Notes: generated by a model not told the origin, from the sequence alone. A DNA stretch of 64,000 nt from Campylobacter hyointestinalis subsp. lawsonii (GCF_013372165.1 NZ_CP053828.1:620001-684000), one strand, 5' to 3'. Positions 19,160 to 28,022 are shown, numbered from the stretch's first letter. Made by a program: numbers and translations.

Positions 19160-20224
19160 TCAGTTTCTGCCAACGCAATTTAGGTTTTCAAAAGCTTCTA
19201 AAAGTCTTTTTACAACGCTTTCTTCGCCATTTCTTAGCCATTTTCTAGGATCATAATATTTTTTATTTGGCTTATCTTGTCCCTCTGGGTTTCCGATTTG
19301 TCCTTGCAAATAACTATGATTAGTAGCTTCATACTCTCTTACACCATTCCAAAATGCCCATTGAGTATCTGTGTCTATATTCATCTTTACGACACCATAA
19401 CTAACAGCATCTTTTATATCTTTTATGTCACTACCGCTACCACCGTGAAAAACGAAATTTATCGGTTTTTCATCGCTTAATCCAAATTCATTCTTAACAT
19501 AAACTTGTGAATTTTTAAGAATTTCAGGACGAAGTACGACATTTCCTGGTTTATAAACACCATGAACATTTCCAAAACTTGCAGCTATGCTAAATTTATC
19601 GCTTACTTCTTTTAGCTCTTTATAAGCATAGGCAACATCACTAGGCTGAGTATATAAAAGAGAGTTATCCACACTTGTATTATCTACACCATCTTCTTCG
19701 CCGCCAGTCACGCCAAGCTCTATCTCTAGGCCAATGCCTAACTCACTTAGATCTTTTAGATATTTTTTGCAAGTAGAAACGTTTTCTTCCAAGCTTTCTT
19801 CACTAAGATCAAGCATATGAGAGCTAAAAAGAGGCTTCCCAAAAGCTCTTTTATGCTCACGGTTTGCCTCTATAAGAGCGTCTATCCACGGAAGTAGTTT
19901 TCTAGCAGCGTGATCAGTATGAAGAACGACTGGCACTCCGTATGCTTCAGCCAACAAATGCACATGCTTCGCTCCTGCTATAGCCCCCAAAATATCAGCC
20001 TTAGGACACGCTTTTCCAGCTATAAATGAAGCTCCGCCATTGCTAAATTGAATAATAACTGGCGAGTTTGCTTTTTTTGCCGCTTCTAAAACTGCATTTA
20101 TAGAGTTGCTTCCCACTACATTTACAGCAGGGATGGCAAAGCCTTCTTTTTTAGCGTGAGCGTAGAGTTTTGTGATATCATCACCACTTAAAACCCCAGC
20201 TTTTACAATATCCAAAACCCCCAT
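19160..20224 (-). CDS. fba: Class II fructose-bisphosphate aldolase
   Basis: Zinc-dependent aldolase that interconverts fructose-1,6-bisphosphate with dihydroxyacetone phosphate and glyceraldehyde-3-phosphate; 354 residues, normal for class IIA. Metal ligands are in VVLHTDHAARK near residue 105 and GLEIELGVTGGEEDG, with the later FVFHGGSGSDIKDIKDAV. Many Campylobacter lack phosphofructokinase, so the enzyme mainly serves gluconeogenesis. The gene follows peb4 by 10 bases and is probably co-transcribed, matching the known C. jejuni peb4-fba order. Confidence 0.96.
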   Translation of the reverse strand: MGVLDIVKAGVLSGDDITKLYAHAKKEGFAIPAVNVVGSNSINAVLEAAKKANSPVIIQFSNGGASFIAGKACPKADILGAIAGAKHVHLLAEAYGVPVVLHTDHAARKLLPWIDALIEANREHKRAFGKPLFSSHMLDLSEESLEENVSTCKKYLKDLSELGIGLEIELGVTGGEEDGVDNTSVDNSLLYTQPSDVAYAYKELKEVSDKFSIAASFGNVHGVYKPGNVVLRPEILKNSQVYVKNEFGLSDEKPINFVFHGGSGSDIKDIKDAVSYGVVKMNIDTDTQWAFWNGVREYEATNHSYLQGQIGNPEGQDKPNKKYYDPRKWLRNGEESVVKRLLEAFENLNCVGRN

Positions 20225-20234
20225 TTTTTATCCT

Positions 20235-21047
20235 TTATTTATACTCTATCTTAGCGTCTTTTTTAAGAGCATCTACTTTCTTTTGCATAGCAGTTTTAAA
20301 CTCTTCGCTTTTTAGTTGGTTTTCTATGTTTGTTTTTACTTCATCAAGGCTAAGGGTTGTTTGATCTTTAGCATCTTCTTTAAGTATAACGTGATAACCA
20401 AATTGACTTTTTACAGGAGTTTTTGTCATCTCGCCTTTTTTTAGTTTAAATGTAGCGTCTGCAAACTCAGGAACCATTTGAGAAGCTTTAAACCAACCAA
20501 GCTCGCCACCATTTGCAGCAGAACCTTTATCTATAGATTTGCTTTTAGCAAGTTCTGAGAATTTACTTTGAAGTGCATCGCCTTTAAGACCATTTAGACT
20601 TTTTATAATGTCTTTAGCTTCTTTTTCTGTTTGAACCAAAATATGTTTTGCTCTGCTTTGAGCTGGCATTACAAATTTATCTTTGTTTTTATTGTAAAAA
20701 TCTTTAACTTTAGCACTATCTACTTTGAGACTGTCGAATTGTTTTTTCATCCATAAATTTATAGCAACGTTATCAGCAAGCTCATCTAAGAGTTTTTTAA
20801 ACTCAGGATCTTTTTCTATACCTTCGCTTTTTGCTTGTTTTAGCATAAGTTTTCTCTCGATAATTCTAGTAACAAGATTTTTTTTCATCTCAGCAGGAAT
20901 TTTATCAAGATCTGAACCATGAGCAACGCCCAAAGCTGGAGCTAAATCAGCGTCAGTTATCTCTTCTCCATTTACTGTAGCCAAAACAGCAGCATTTAAA
21001 CTAACAGCTGCAGCTAAACTTAAAGCTAAAATCATACCTTTTTTCAT
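20235..21047 (-). CDS. peb4: Periplasmic peptidyl-prolyl isomerase/chaperone PEB4 (Cbf2, SurA-like)
   Basis: 270 residues with a signal peptide (MKKGMILALSLAAAVSLNAA). A SurA-like N-terminal chaperone domain is followed by a parvulin domain from about residue 130 to 235: RAKHILVQTEKEAKDI, GGELGWFKASQMVPEF and FGYHVILKED. It is exported to the periplasm, where it assists outer-membrane protein folding; in C. jejuni it is a major antigen affecting adhesion. The start has an AAAGGG site and is first in the operon with fba; a TATAAT box lies about 40 bases upstream. Confidence 0.93.
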   Translation of the reverse strand: MKKGMILALSLAAAVSLNAAVLATVNGEEITDADLAPALGVAHGSDLDKIPAEMKKNLVTRIIERKLMLKQAKSEGIEKDPEFKKLLDELADNVAINLWMKKQFDSLKVDSAKVKDFYNKNKDKFVMPAQSRAKHILVQTEKEAKDIIKSLNGLKGDALQSKFSELAKSKSIDKGSAANGGELGWFKASQMVPEFADATFKLKKGEMTKTPVKSQFGYHVILKEDAKDQTTLSLDEVKTNIENQLKSEEFKTAMQKKVDALKKDAKIEYK

Positions 21048-21083
21048 ACATAACCCTTTAAAATAAATTTAATAAACGGGTCA

Positions 21084-21089
21084 ATTATA
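21084..21089 (-). promoter_or_regulatory. -10 box of the peb4-fba promoter
   Basis: TATAAT on the minus strand within GGATATAATTGACC, about 37 bases before the peb4 start codon. Confidence 0.5.
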
Positions 21090-21144
21090 TCCAAATACTA
21101 GTTAATATTTTTTAAAATTTATATTTTTTAGGTAAAATTAGCAA

Positions 21145-21777
21145 ATGCGAACAAAACAAGATATACAAAAGATCAAAAATCTATTTTTAGAAAATTTCAG
21201 CGGTGCAAAAAGTGAGCTTAAATTTAAAAATCTATACGAGCTCGTAGTTTGCGTTATGCTCTCAGCTCAATGCACGGATAAAAGAGTAAATTTAATAACA
21301 CCGGCACTTTTTGAGGCTTATCCAGATATAAAAGCTTTAGCCGGTGCAAATCTTAGCTCACTTAAGTTGCTTATAAACTCATGCAGCTTTTTTAATAATA
21401 AAGCTTCAAATTTAATAAAAATGGCAAAATCTGTAGTGGAAAATTTCGGCGGCGAAATTCCACTAAACGAAAAAGACCTAACTAGTCTTGCAGGAGTCGG
21501 ACAAAAGACCGCCCACGTCGTGCTTATAGAACATCAAGAAGCAAATTTAATGGCCGTAGATACTCACGTATTTAGAGTATCTCATAGACTAAATTTAAGC
21601 AGTGCAAAAACTCCACAAGCAACAGAGGTCGATCTAAGCAAAGCATTTAAAACAGAGCTTAACACACTTCATCAAGCTATGGTTTTATTTGGCAGATATA
21701 CTTGCAAAGCCGTGCGTCCAAGATGCGATGAATGCTTTTTGCAAACTCTTTGCAAGTGGAAAAATAAAACTATCTAA
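21145..21777 (+). CDS. nth: Endonuclease III (DNA glycosylase/AP lyase) Nth
   Basis: Base-excision repair glycosylase for oxidised pyrimidines, 210 residues. The helix-hairpin-helix LAGVGQKTAHVVL carries the catalytic Lys, and the catalytic Asp is in VDTHVFRVSHRL. The [4Fe-4S] ligands are at the C-terminus in the C-x6-C-x2-C-x5-C spacing (CKAVRPRCDECFLQTLC). It diverges from peb4 and converges with bioA, overlapping its 3' end by 8 bases. Confidence 0.96.
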   Translation: MRTKQDIQKIKNLFLENFSGAKSELKFKNLYELVVCVMLSAQCTDKRVNLITPALFEAYPDIKALAGANLSSLKLLINSCSFFNNKASNLIKMAKSVVENFGGEIPLNEKDLTSLAGVGQKTAHVVLIEHQEANLMAVDTHVFRVSHRLNLSSAKTPQATEVDLSKAFKTELNTLHQAMVLFGRYTCKAVRPRCDECFLQTLCKWKNKTI

Positions 21778-23071
21778 ATTTGCTTAGCAACTCATCTAAT
21801 ACGCTCACAACATAACAAATTTGCTCTTTTGTTATCACATAAGGTGGCATAAAATAAATAGTATTTGCAAGAGGTCTTAGCAAAAGTCCTTTTTGCAAAG
21901 CTTGTTTGTATATCAAGTGTCCCATTCTTTTTTGCTTAAAGCCGACAAGATCAAAAGCTAGTATCATTCCTGTTTGTCTGAAGTTGTCTATGAAGTCATA
22001 CTTCAAAAGCTTGCTAAACTCAGATTTTATAAATTTAGATAATTCTCTGTTCTTTTCTATAACATTTTCTTTTTCAAAAATATCAAGAGTAGCGTTCGCA
22101 CAAGCGCAAGCAAGCGCATTTCCGGTGTAACTGTGAGAGTGTAAAAACGCTTTGTTGCTTTCATAAGTTCCATAAAATTCATTATAAATTCGGTCACTAG
22201 TCACAACAACGCTAAGTGGAAGATAACCGCCGGTTATCCCTTTACTAAGACATAAAAAATCAGGAACTACGTCGCAAAGCTCTAGCGCAAACAAGCTTCC
22301 AGTTCTACCAAAGCCGACTGCGACTTCATCAAAAATGATATCTACATCATAGCTTTTAGCAAGCGCATACGCCTTTTTAACGAAATCCGCACTATACATA
22401 TTCATATCTCCAGCGCACTGAACCAAAGGCTCAAGTATAAATGCAGATAGCTGCTCGTGATGATTTTCTAAAACATTTTTTAGATCATAAAGAGCCTCTT
22501 CGTCGCTTACTTCCATACCTTTAAAGTTCATCGGAACTTTAGTTTGAATGGTTTTTATCAATATATTTTTATAGATTTTTTTGTAAAGCTCCACATCTCC
22601 AACACTAAGAGCTGCTATAGTTTCGCCGTGATATGAGTTTTTTAAATTTAAAAACAGCGGTTTGTTTTTGCCAAGAAGCAAATTTTTATGATAACTCATC
22701 TTTAAAGCTATCTCTATAGCACTACTTCCATTATCGCCATAAAAGCATTTATTTAGTGGCTTAGGAAGCAAATTTATCAGTCTATTTGAAAACTTTATAA
22801 TTCCCTCATGACTAAAACCAGCCATGATCACGTGCTCTAAATTCATAGCTTGCTCACTAAGTTTTGCGCTTATGTATTCATTTGAATGTCCAAAGATATT
22901 TACCCACCAACTAGAGACGCAGTCGATGTACTCATTGCCATCAAAATCACTAAGCACGGCTTTCTTACCAGATTTTATAGGAATGATAGGAAAGTTTTCA
23001 TGATCGCTCATCTGAGTGCAAGGATGCCAAATATGCTCTAAATCCAACTTTGATAGTTCTAAATTTGTCAT
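21770..23071 (-). CDS. bioA: Adenosylmethionine-8-amino-7-oxononanoate aminotransferase BioA
   Basis: PLP aminotransferase of biotin synthesis that makes 7,8-diaminopelargonate using SAM as amino donor; about 433 residues. Family marks are LEHIWHPCTQMSDHE at the N-terminus, YGDNGSSAIEIALKM, NSYHGETIAALSVG, IFDEVAVGFGRTGS and the PLP lysine in CLSKGITGGYLPLS. The ATG at 23071 (MTNLELSK) is chosen over an upstream in-frame start at 23110 because GGG lies suitably before it and the leader is not conserved. It overlaps nth tail to tail. Confidence 0.95.
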   Translation of the reverse strand: MTNLELSKLDLEHIWHPCTQMSDHENFPIIPIKSGKKAVLSDFDGNEYIDCVSSWWVNIFGHSNEYISAKLSEQAMNLEHVIMAGFSHEGIIKFSNRLINLLPKPLNKCFYGDNGSSAIEIALKMSYHKNLLLGKNKPLFLNLKNSYHGETIAALSVGDVELYKKIYKNILIKTIQTKVPMNFKGMEVSDEEALYDLKNVLENHHEQLSAFILEPLVQCAGDMNMYSADFVKKAYALAKSYDVDIIFDEVAVGFGRTGSLFALELCDVVPDFLCLSKGITGGYLPLSVVVTSDRIYNEFYGTYESNKAFLHSHSYTGNALACACANATLDIFEKENVIEKNRELSKFIKSEFSKLLKYDFIDNFRQTGMILAFDLVGFKQKRMGHLIYKQALQKGLLLRPLANTIYFMPPYVITKEQICYVVSVLDELLSKFR

Positions 23072-23110
23072 TTTAGCCCTTTTTTGTTTAATTTTTAGCA
23101 CATTATACAA

Positions 23111-23665
23111 CTTGATACTAAAACTATGATAAAAAAATATCTTAAAAATAAGAGATAAATTTAGCTACTACAGATCCTGCTAGCATCGCTCATAAAATAT
23201 TTAACCATAATCTTTACTGGCTACTGGCTAAGAAAATACTTTAAGTTTCGGTCTTGCCTTATATGATTTATTTAATCTTTAAATTTTATTATTTTTGATT
23301 CTCTTAAGTCTATTTATGCCAAATATTGTATATATTTTGCTAATCCTTTAATCTGCTTGTCGCTTAGTTAAATTCCTTATAGGGATAAAATTAAAGATAG
23401 ATATGCTTTTAAAGAATTATCCTTAATTTTAAGGTATAATTTTTTAAAAAGTAGAATAATTCTTTAAAACTAAAAGGATAAATTTATACAGCAACAAAAT
23501 AGCTAAATTTGGTACTTTATACCAAATTTATCGATATTTATTTACTAAAAAATGGCTTAATATAGTATTGATAAAATCATCAAATAAAGCATTTAAGCTA
23601 TTTTATAAATCTTAAATATAGCTTTATTGAGTTATAAGCAAATTTTAAACTCATTAAATGTTTGA
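23111..23665. other. Intergenic gap with a possible cytochrome c remnant
   Basis: About 555 AT-rich bases with no intact gene. On the minus strand, 23314-23370 encodes LSDKQIKGLAKYIQYLA and a stop. That resembles the C-terminal helix of a monohaem cytochrome c, but an in-frame stop lies just upstream and no CxxCH follows the frame back. It may be a relic related to the haem cluster next door. I see nothing else in the stretch. Confidence 0.3.
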
Positions 23666-24760
23666 TTATCTTATCTTTTCATACTCAATCGCGCTAATTA
23701 CGCCATTTTCGATGCCCTTATGGCAAGCTGCGCAATTTGCTTTTGACTTGATATCGCTCTTTAAAAAGATTTTTTCATCTATTTTTCTATGCTTTTGTAT
23801 CCAGTATTCATTTTGAGTGATGGCGATATTTTGGTCGTTTTTTGCATATTTTAGTATGTTAAATGCTGTTTTGTTGCCTTGTTGTTCGGCTGAATTAGAT
23901 ATTAAGAAATTTAATATTTCTTTGTTTGTTTTTTCATCCACGCTAGCATCATCGCCAAAGTGATCTTCTAAATTTGCCATCATTATCTCCCACGATTTTT
24001 TAGGCAACAAAAATGGCGCATAAATCATATGGCAGCTGCCACACTCTTTGGCAAATACGGCATTTTGCGCTCTATAATTTACATGCAAATCGCGAGATTT
24101 TAAGATAAAATTATCTTTATTAAAGATATATAAAAATATTACGATAATAGCCAAAATCCAGACAAAACAAAATATTTTTTGAGCTAAATTTGCCCTTATG
24201 CTCTCATCATTTTGAGTGAGTTTATAGCCTGTTATCATAGAATTTATAGAATCATTTTTGTGTATAAATTTATCTATCAAAGCCCCACAAATATGGATAA
24301 TCGCTACAAATAAAAGGGTATTTGCTAATAACTCGTGGATGGATTTTGTAAATTCAAATTTCGCATAACTATCATATAAAAAAGCGAAAATTCCACTATT
24401 TTTATCCACGCCATAAAGCATCAATCCAGAGAGCACACAGACAAATCCAAGAGATAATATAATGATAATTGCTATACTTGAAGCGGGATTATGACCGATA
24501 AATCTCTCTTTTTTATCCAAAAATGAGCCAAAATAGCTAATTAGTCCTTTGAATTTAAAATCGCTAAATTTAGAGTATTTCGTCCCTATAAATCCCCAAA
24601 CTACCCTAAATACGATCGCCACACCAAATATCACACCAAAAGCAGCGTGAAAATACACCAAATCATTAAATTCGCTAAACACATAAGCAAGAGCAAAGCT
24701 AAGTATCAAGGCAAGATGAGAAAATCTCGCCGCAAAACTCCAAATATAGCTTTTAATCAC
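23666..24760 (-). CDS. Cytochrome b561-type membrane protein fused to a dihaem cytochrome c domain
   Basis: 364 residues. The N-terminal half has four predicted helices of a cytochrome b561/Ni-hydrogenase-b-type domain, with haem-ligand His candidates in FSHLALILSF, FHAAFGVIFG, SIHELLANTLL and VAIIHICGAL. A periplasmic C-terminal part carries two haem c sites, CGSCH and CAACH, with the spacing seen in the free dihaem protein encoded just upstream. It overlaps that gene by 8 bases. It should pass electrons between the quinone pool and the periplasmic dihaem and SHP-like cytochromes. Confidence 0.85.
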   Translation of the reverse strand: MIKSYIWSFAARFSHLALILSFALAYVFSEFNDLVYFHAAFGVIFGVAIVFRVVWGFIGTKYSKFSDFKFKGLISYFGSFLDKKERFIGHNPASSIAIIIILSLGFVCVLSGLMLYGVDKNSGIFAFLYDSYAKFEFTKSIHELLANTLLFVAIIHICGALIDKFIHKNDSINSMITGYKLTQNDESIRANLAQKIFCFVWILAIIVIFLYIFNKDNFILKSRDLHVNYRAQNAVFAKECGSCHMIYAPFLLPKKSWEIMMANLEDHFGDDASVDEKTNKEILNFLISNSAEQQGNKTAFNILKYAKNDQNIAITQNEYWIQKHRKIDEKIFLKSDIKSKANCAACHKGIENGVISAIEYEKIR

Positions 24761-25250
24761 GCCAAACCCCGTAATTTGGTATATTTACGCTATCATCACC
24801 ATAAATGCCTTGATCGGCTTTTTTGTGGCAGGCGGTGCAGTTAGATAGAGTCTTGACCTCTTTTTGCGTTATCATCCATTTTTCTATCTTTCTATGCTTT
24901 TTGATATGATATGGGATTTGAGTTATTGATTTGTATAAAACGCCGTTTTCTAGGGATTTTGTGATTTTGGCACTTCTTTTATAGTTCATCGCATTTTGAC
25001 TAGCATTTGCCAAAAGATAGCTAAGAATGCTTTTATTTGTCTCATCATCAATGCTCGCATCGCTCCCATAGTGGTTTTCTAAATTTTGCATTATAAACTC
25101 CCACGACTGAGTTGGCAAAAGTCCAGGCTGATAGCCATAATGACAGGTGGCACACTCTTTTTTATATAGCTCGTTATCGACAGGCCTTACATCTAGCCCC
25201 TTTGCTTCTAAGCTTAAAATCGCTACAAAAATAAATAGTAAAAATCTCAT
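24753..25250 (-). CDS. Periplasmic dihaem cytochrome c (DHC-like)
   Basis: 165 residues with a short signal peptide (MRFLLFIFVAILSLEAKG) and two haem-binding motifs, CATCH near residue 34 and CTACH near residue 145. The segment YGYQPGLLPTQSWEFIMQNL is repeated in diverged form in the fused protein encoded downstream (IYAPFLLPKKSWEIMMANLE), so the two DHC domains are paralogous. DHC proteins are known redox partners of SHP in other proteobacteria. It starts 10 bases after the SHP-like gene stop and overlaps the cytochrome b gene. Confidence 0.85.
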   Translation of the reverse strand: MRFLLFIFVAILSLEAKGLDVRPVDNELYKKECATCHYGYQPGLLPTQSWEFIMQNLENHYGSDASIDDETNKSILSYLLANASQNAMNYKRSAKITKSLENGVLYKSITQIPYHIKKHRKIEKWMITQKEVKTLSNCTACHKKADQGIYGDDSVNIPNYGVWRD

Positions 25251-25260
25251 TTTTTATCCT

Positions 25261-25674
25261 TTATTGCTTGATTAGATAGTATAAGACATCGCCCTTTTCT
25301 ATGGCGGTTCCCTCTCTTAAATAGACATCTTTGAAATTTCTTTTTAGCCATTTTTTTACCTCTTTGACATCGCTTAGCCTAGATGGATTAGCGCTTGGTG
25401 AGAGTGGTGGAATGGTTTTGTTGGTAAAGAAATTTGTAGCTTCTTTTCTCAGGTCGTTTCCGTGACAGCTTTGGCAAGAAAGCTCTTGAGAATTTTTGCC
25501 GATATGCTTGGTTGTGAAGATTTTCTCACCCCTCAAAGCATCAAAATCTTTGAAATTTGGATCTAACTTTAGAGCCTCTGATTTTAGCTCTGCTATATAC
25601 TCACTCATAGGCGCATTAAACGAAGTAGCATTGAGTAAGCAAGCACACAGACAGGCTAGGGATAATTTTTTCAT
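25261..25674 (-). CDS. SHP-like monohaem cytochrome c (DUF1924)
   Basis: 137 residues with a signal peptide (MKKLSLACLCACLLNATS) and one haem site, CQSCHGNDLRK, in a DUF1924-type context: RGEKIFTTKHIGKN before it and TNKTIPPLSPSANPSRLSD after it. SHP is an oxygen-, nitric-oxide- or oxyanion-reactive cytochrome known with DHC and a membrane cytochrome b, exactly as here. It is first in the operon, with an AAGGAG site and a TATAAT box about 30 bases upstream. The physiological substrate is unknown. Confidence 0.82.
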   Translation of the reverse strand: MKKLSLACLCACLLNATSFNAPMSEYIAELKSEALKLDPNFKDFDALRGEKIFTTKHIGKNSQELSCQSCHGNDLRKEATNFFTNKTIPPLSPSANPSRLSDVKEVKKWLKRNFKDVYLREGTAIEKGDVLYYLIKQ

Positions 25675-25702
25675 ATATTTCTCCTTAAAACAATATGAGA
25701 AT

Positions 25703-25708
25703 ATTATA
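25703..25708 (-). promoter_or_regulatory. -10 box of the SHP/DHC/cytochrome b operon
   Basis: TATAAT on the minus strand within TTTATAATATTC, about 30 bases upstream of the SHP-like start. No obvious regulator site can be named. Confidence 0.45.
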
Positions 25709-26137
25709 AATCTAAATTGTTTAGTAGTTGTTAAATTTATGTTGTCAAAATAATCAAATTTAATAATGGCTTTAATCGATTAGTTATAAACTACTTGCAG
25801 TTGTTATTTGGCATTGAATTAATAGCTTGTTTAAAAGCGAATTTAAGATGTCGAAGTTTATCGCAAGAATTCCTTATAAAGATTTATGGATAAATTTAAA
25901 AATCACCTTTAAACTATCGCGCGAGAAGCCAAACACAATATGATAAGATATAAGTTGATAAGTTAAATTGACTCTTGTAAAATATCTAACGCAAGAGCTA
26001 GTATTAATAATAAAAATTATTTAGCAGTCACGCATCAAACAATTTCAAAAAATAATAAAACTAATCAAAAATTTTTATCACATACAGATATAGGGAAAAG
26101 TAGGGGAAAAGTCCAAAAAAGCTAGGACAAAATAGAA
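25709..26137. other. Gene-free AT-rich junction between core and island
   Basis: About 430 bases with stop codons in all frames and no gene fragment, hairpin or RNA gene that I can recognise. It separates the haem cluster from the decayed integrase and probably marks the edge of the acquired DNA. Confidence 0.4.
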
Positions 26138-26665
26138 CTAAACCCCAAGCGGCTCAATAGAATTTAGATAATCCCCATACCACTCTAAAAGTTTTGCTTT
26201 TTGTTTTATGGTGACTTTTTCTCTTTCATATGAGTGGCGTTTAACTCTGCTCTCAATTGTTTCTTCACTTATGCCTAAATTTAAAAGTTCAGCCTTATTT
26301 TTAGAATATATAGTTCTAAATGTGGCTCTAAATCCGTGTCAATGCCACTATATCTGTTTTTACCACCCAAATTTCTTATAGCCTTGCTTAGTGTGTCCCT
26401 ATGTAGATGTCCGTTTGTATTAAGGGCTAGAAAGACATAACCTTTTAAATCATAACAAAATAACTATGGCATCTCTCCTAGCCTTAAGCACATTATAAGC
26501 CTAAACTCTTCTAATTTGTATTTATGTTTTTTGCCTCATAAATAGTAATTGAAAAAAACCTTGCTTCCTTTATATAAATTTCAAGCTCCTTAGGATTTCC
26601 CACAACAGCAAAATATCTTTTGTCTTATCCTTATCACTCAAACAAGCCTTTGAAATATTAGCCAT
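26138..26665 (-). pseudogene. Decayed tyrosine integrase
   Basis: Fragments of a phage/ICE-type tyrosine recombinase are visible on the minus strand. From the ATG at 26665 the start reads MANISKACLSDKDKTKDILL. The catalytic domain reads NTNGHLHRDTLSKAIRNLGG, then GFRATFRTIYSKNKAELLNL with the HGFRATFRT box. The end reads KQKAKLLEWYGDYLNSIEPL. At the box the DNA gives GACACGGATTTAG, so the His codon is lost by a small deletion, and several other frameshifts and stops occur. At about 175 codons it also lacks much of a normal protein of about 400 residues. It cannot be active. Confidence 0.85.
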
Positions 26666-26847
26666 AATAACTTCTTTAATAGTGACTTAGTAGCGACTTA
26701 ATTAGTAGTAAAATTTTTTGAGAATTAATAGTATTTTTTCAAAATCAATTGAGAAAAAACAGCACTAGAAAACTCTCTCCAAGTATGAAAAATAGGCAAT
26801 AAAATTGAATAAATAAAAAAGGATTTGAATGGATATAAGATATTAAA

Positions 26848-26875
26848 TGGTGGGTTTACCAGGACTATCAAATAT
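26848..26875 (-). other. Possible tRNA 3'-end-like attachment-site relic
   Basis: The minus strand reads TTGATAGTCCTGG, TAAACCC, A, CCA. This is the order and spacing of a tRNA T-stem 3' strand, 7-base acceptor strand, discriminator base and CCA. It lies about 180 bases upstream of the integrase relic start, where an att site would be expected. No remaining tRNA body is recognisable, and the flanking T-loop is imperfect. Confidence 0.3.
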
Positions 26876-27062
26876 CATAAAATATCACATTTTATGGGAC
26901 ATAGAATAAAATATATCAAATAATTACTCCAAAAATTACCATATTAGCTTATTTGTATTGTTTATAATTTATTTATTTTTTACAAGTTATAATTAGTTGT
27001 TTTTTATTGTCAAAAATCTACTAATACACTTATACACTTACGAAAGTATAAAGGAAGGGGAA

Positions 27063-27174
27063 CTATTGTCTTTTGAAAAAGAAACAAAACCAGGACAATA
27101 GGTAAATCAAAATTTGGCAAAGCCAAATTTTGAACTTTTACTTGAAACATGGGGGCAAGCCCCCAAGCCCCCAT
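27063..27174. repeat. Cluster of three hairpins downstream of the repressor gene
   Basis: Three consecutive perfect stems: CTATTGTC (27063-27070) with GACAATAG (27094-27101); TCAAAATTTGGC with GCCAAATTTTGA around a 3-base AAA loop (27107-27133); and ATGGGGGC with GCCCCCAT (27149-27174). The last has three runs of five G or C, striking in this AT-rich DNA. Together they could be a terminator for the repressor transcript, a structured RNA or a replication/attachment site. The remaining sequence from 26876 to 27062 shows nothing else. Confidence 0.55.
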
Positions 27175-27202
27175 ACCAATAAAGAAAAAATTATGTTTAA
27201 AA

Positions 27203-27892
27203 TTAGACTTCAGGTTGATAATTTCTAAAGATATTTACAATATATCCTAAAAATTCAACTCCGTAAAGTTCTTTTTGTGATAACTCAATATTTGAAAAAT
27301 CATCATTGGTTGAAAAAAGCTTAATATTTTGATTGAAGGGATTTATTCTGCAATACTTAACTAGAATTTCATCATTTACTTTTAAGATCAAAAGAGCATT
27401 GTCTTTTGGTATATTGTCTTTTACGATCACTAAAATATCTCCATCGCTTGCAAATGGGATAGCTTTTTTGTTAGTGGCGACTACAAAATTATAGTCATAT
27501 GGCTTTGATAAATTAAAGAGCTTTGTTAAAATTTGAACCTTTTGCAGATATGGATCAATGCTATACCTACCATTTGCAAAGTCGTATAAGTCATCGTATA
27601 TGGTGCAAATTGTCTCTTTATTGGTTTTTATTTGCAGTTTGCCATTTTCGGAACTTATGCCGTATTTACTGATTGCAGTAGCCAAATCTATATCGTTATC
27701 AAAATATTCAATATTAATACCAGTAGCCTCAGCTATTTTGTATTTTACTTGCATAGGAAGTGGGGTAATGTTGTTTTCATAGGAATTAACCCTAACTCTA
27801 CTTATTCCTATCTTGTCACCAAATTCACTTTGTGTAAGTCCGTAAGCATTGCGTAATTTTCTTAATTTATCGCCGTATCCGTTTGTTTTCAT
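27203..27892 (-). CDS. XRE-family repressor with S24/LexA-like C-terminal domain
   Basis: 229 residues, phage CI/LexA-like. A helix-turn-helix occupies residues 8-60 (LRKLRNAYGLTQSEFGDKIG, then ISRVRVNSYE). A C-terminal S24-type fold has FASDGDILVIVKD and LLILKVNDEILVKYCRI. The usual catalytic Ser in a G-D-S-M-x-P loop is not obvious (NKKAIPFASDGD instead), so autocleavage in response to RecA is doubtful. It is divergent from the AlpA-like gene, with 130 bases between them that should hold operators. It probably sets the quiescent state of the island. Confidence 0.85.
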   Translation of the reverse strand: MKTNGYGDKLRKLRNAYGLTQSEFGDKIGISRVRVNSYENNITPLPMQVKYKIAEATGINIEYFDNDIDLATAISKYGISSENGKLQIKTNKETICTIYDDLYDFANGRYSIDPYLQKVQILTKLFNLSKPYDYNFVVATNKKAIPFASDGDILVIVKDNIPKDNALLILKVNDEILVKYCRINPFNQNIKLFSTNDDFSNIELSQKELYGVEFLGYIVNIFRNYQPEV

Positions 27893-28022
27893 ATTATTTT
27901 TCCATAGTTTTTAATAATATTATATCAAAAACTAGGCAATATTTTAATATATTAAGTAAAAAATAAGCATTAATGATTTAAAATGATTTTTGATTTTTAT
28001 AATTTTATATAAAGGTTTCAAA
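27893..28022. promoter_or_regulatory. Divergent control region between repressor and AlpA-like gene
   Basis: A 130-base AT-rich gap between divergent genes. It includes the perfect 12-base palindrome TTAATATATTAA at 27944-27955, a candidate operator for the repressor. No classical -35/-10 pair is clear. Confidence 0.4.

Noticed and set aside
23314-23370. Intact cytochrome c gene downstream of bioA
   Set aside because: Only a 17-residue C-terminal-like fragment with an in-frame stop is visible; no haem motif in frame.
27203-27892. LexA as the SOS regulator
   Set aside because: The N-terminal domain is XRE-type, the usual cleavage Ser motif is not clear, and Campylobacter generally lacks LexA; a phage-type repressor is the better call.
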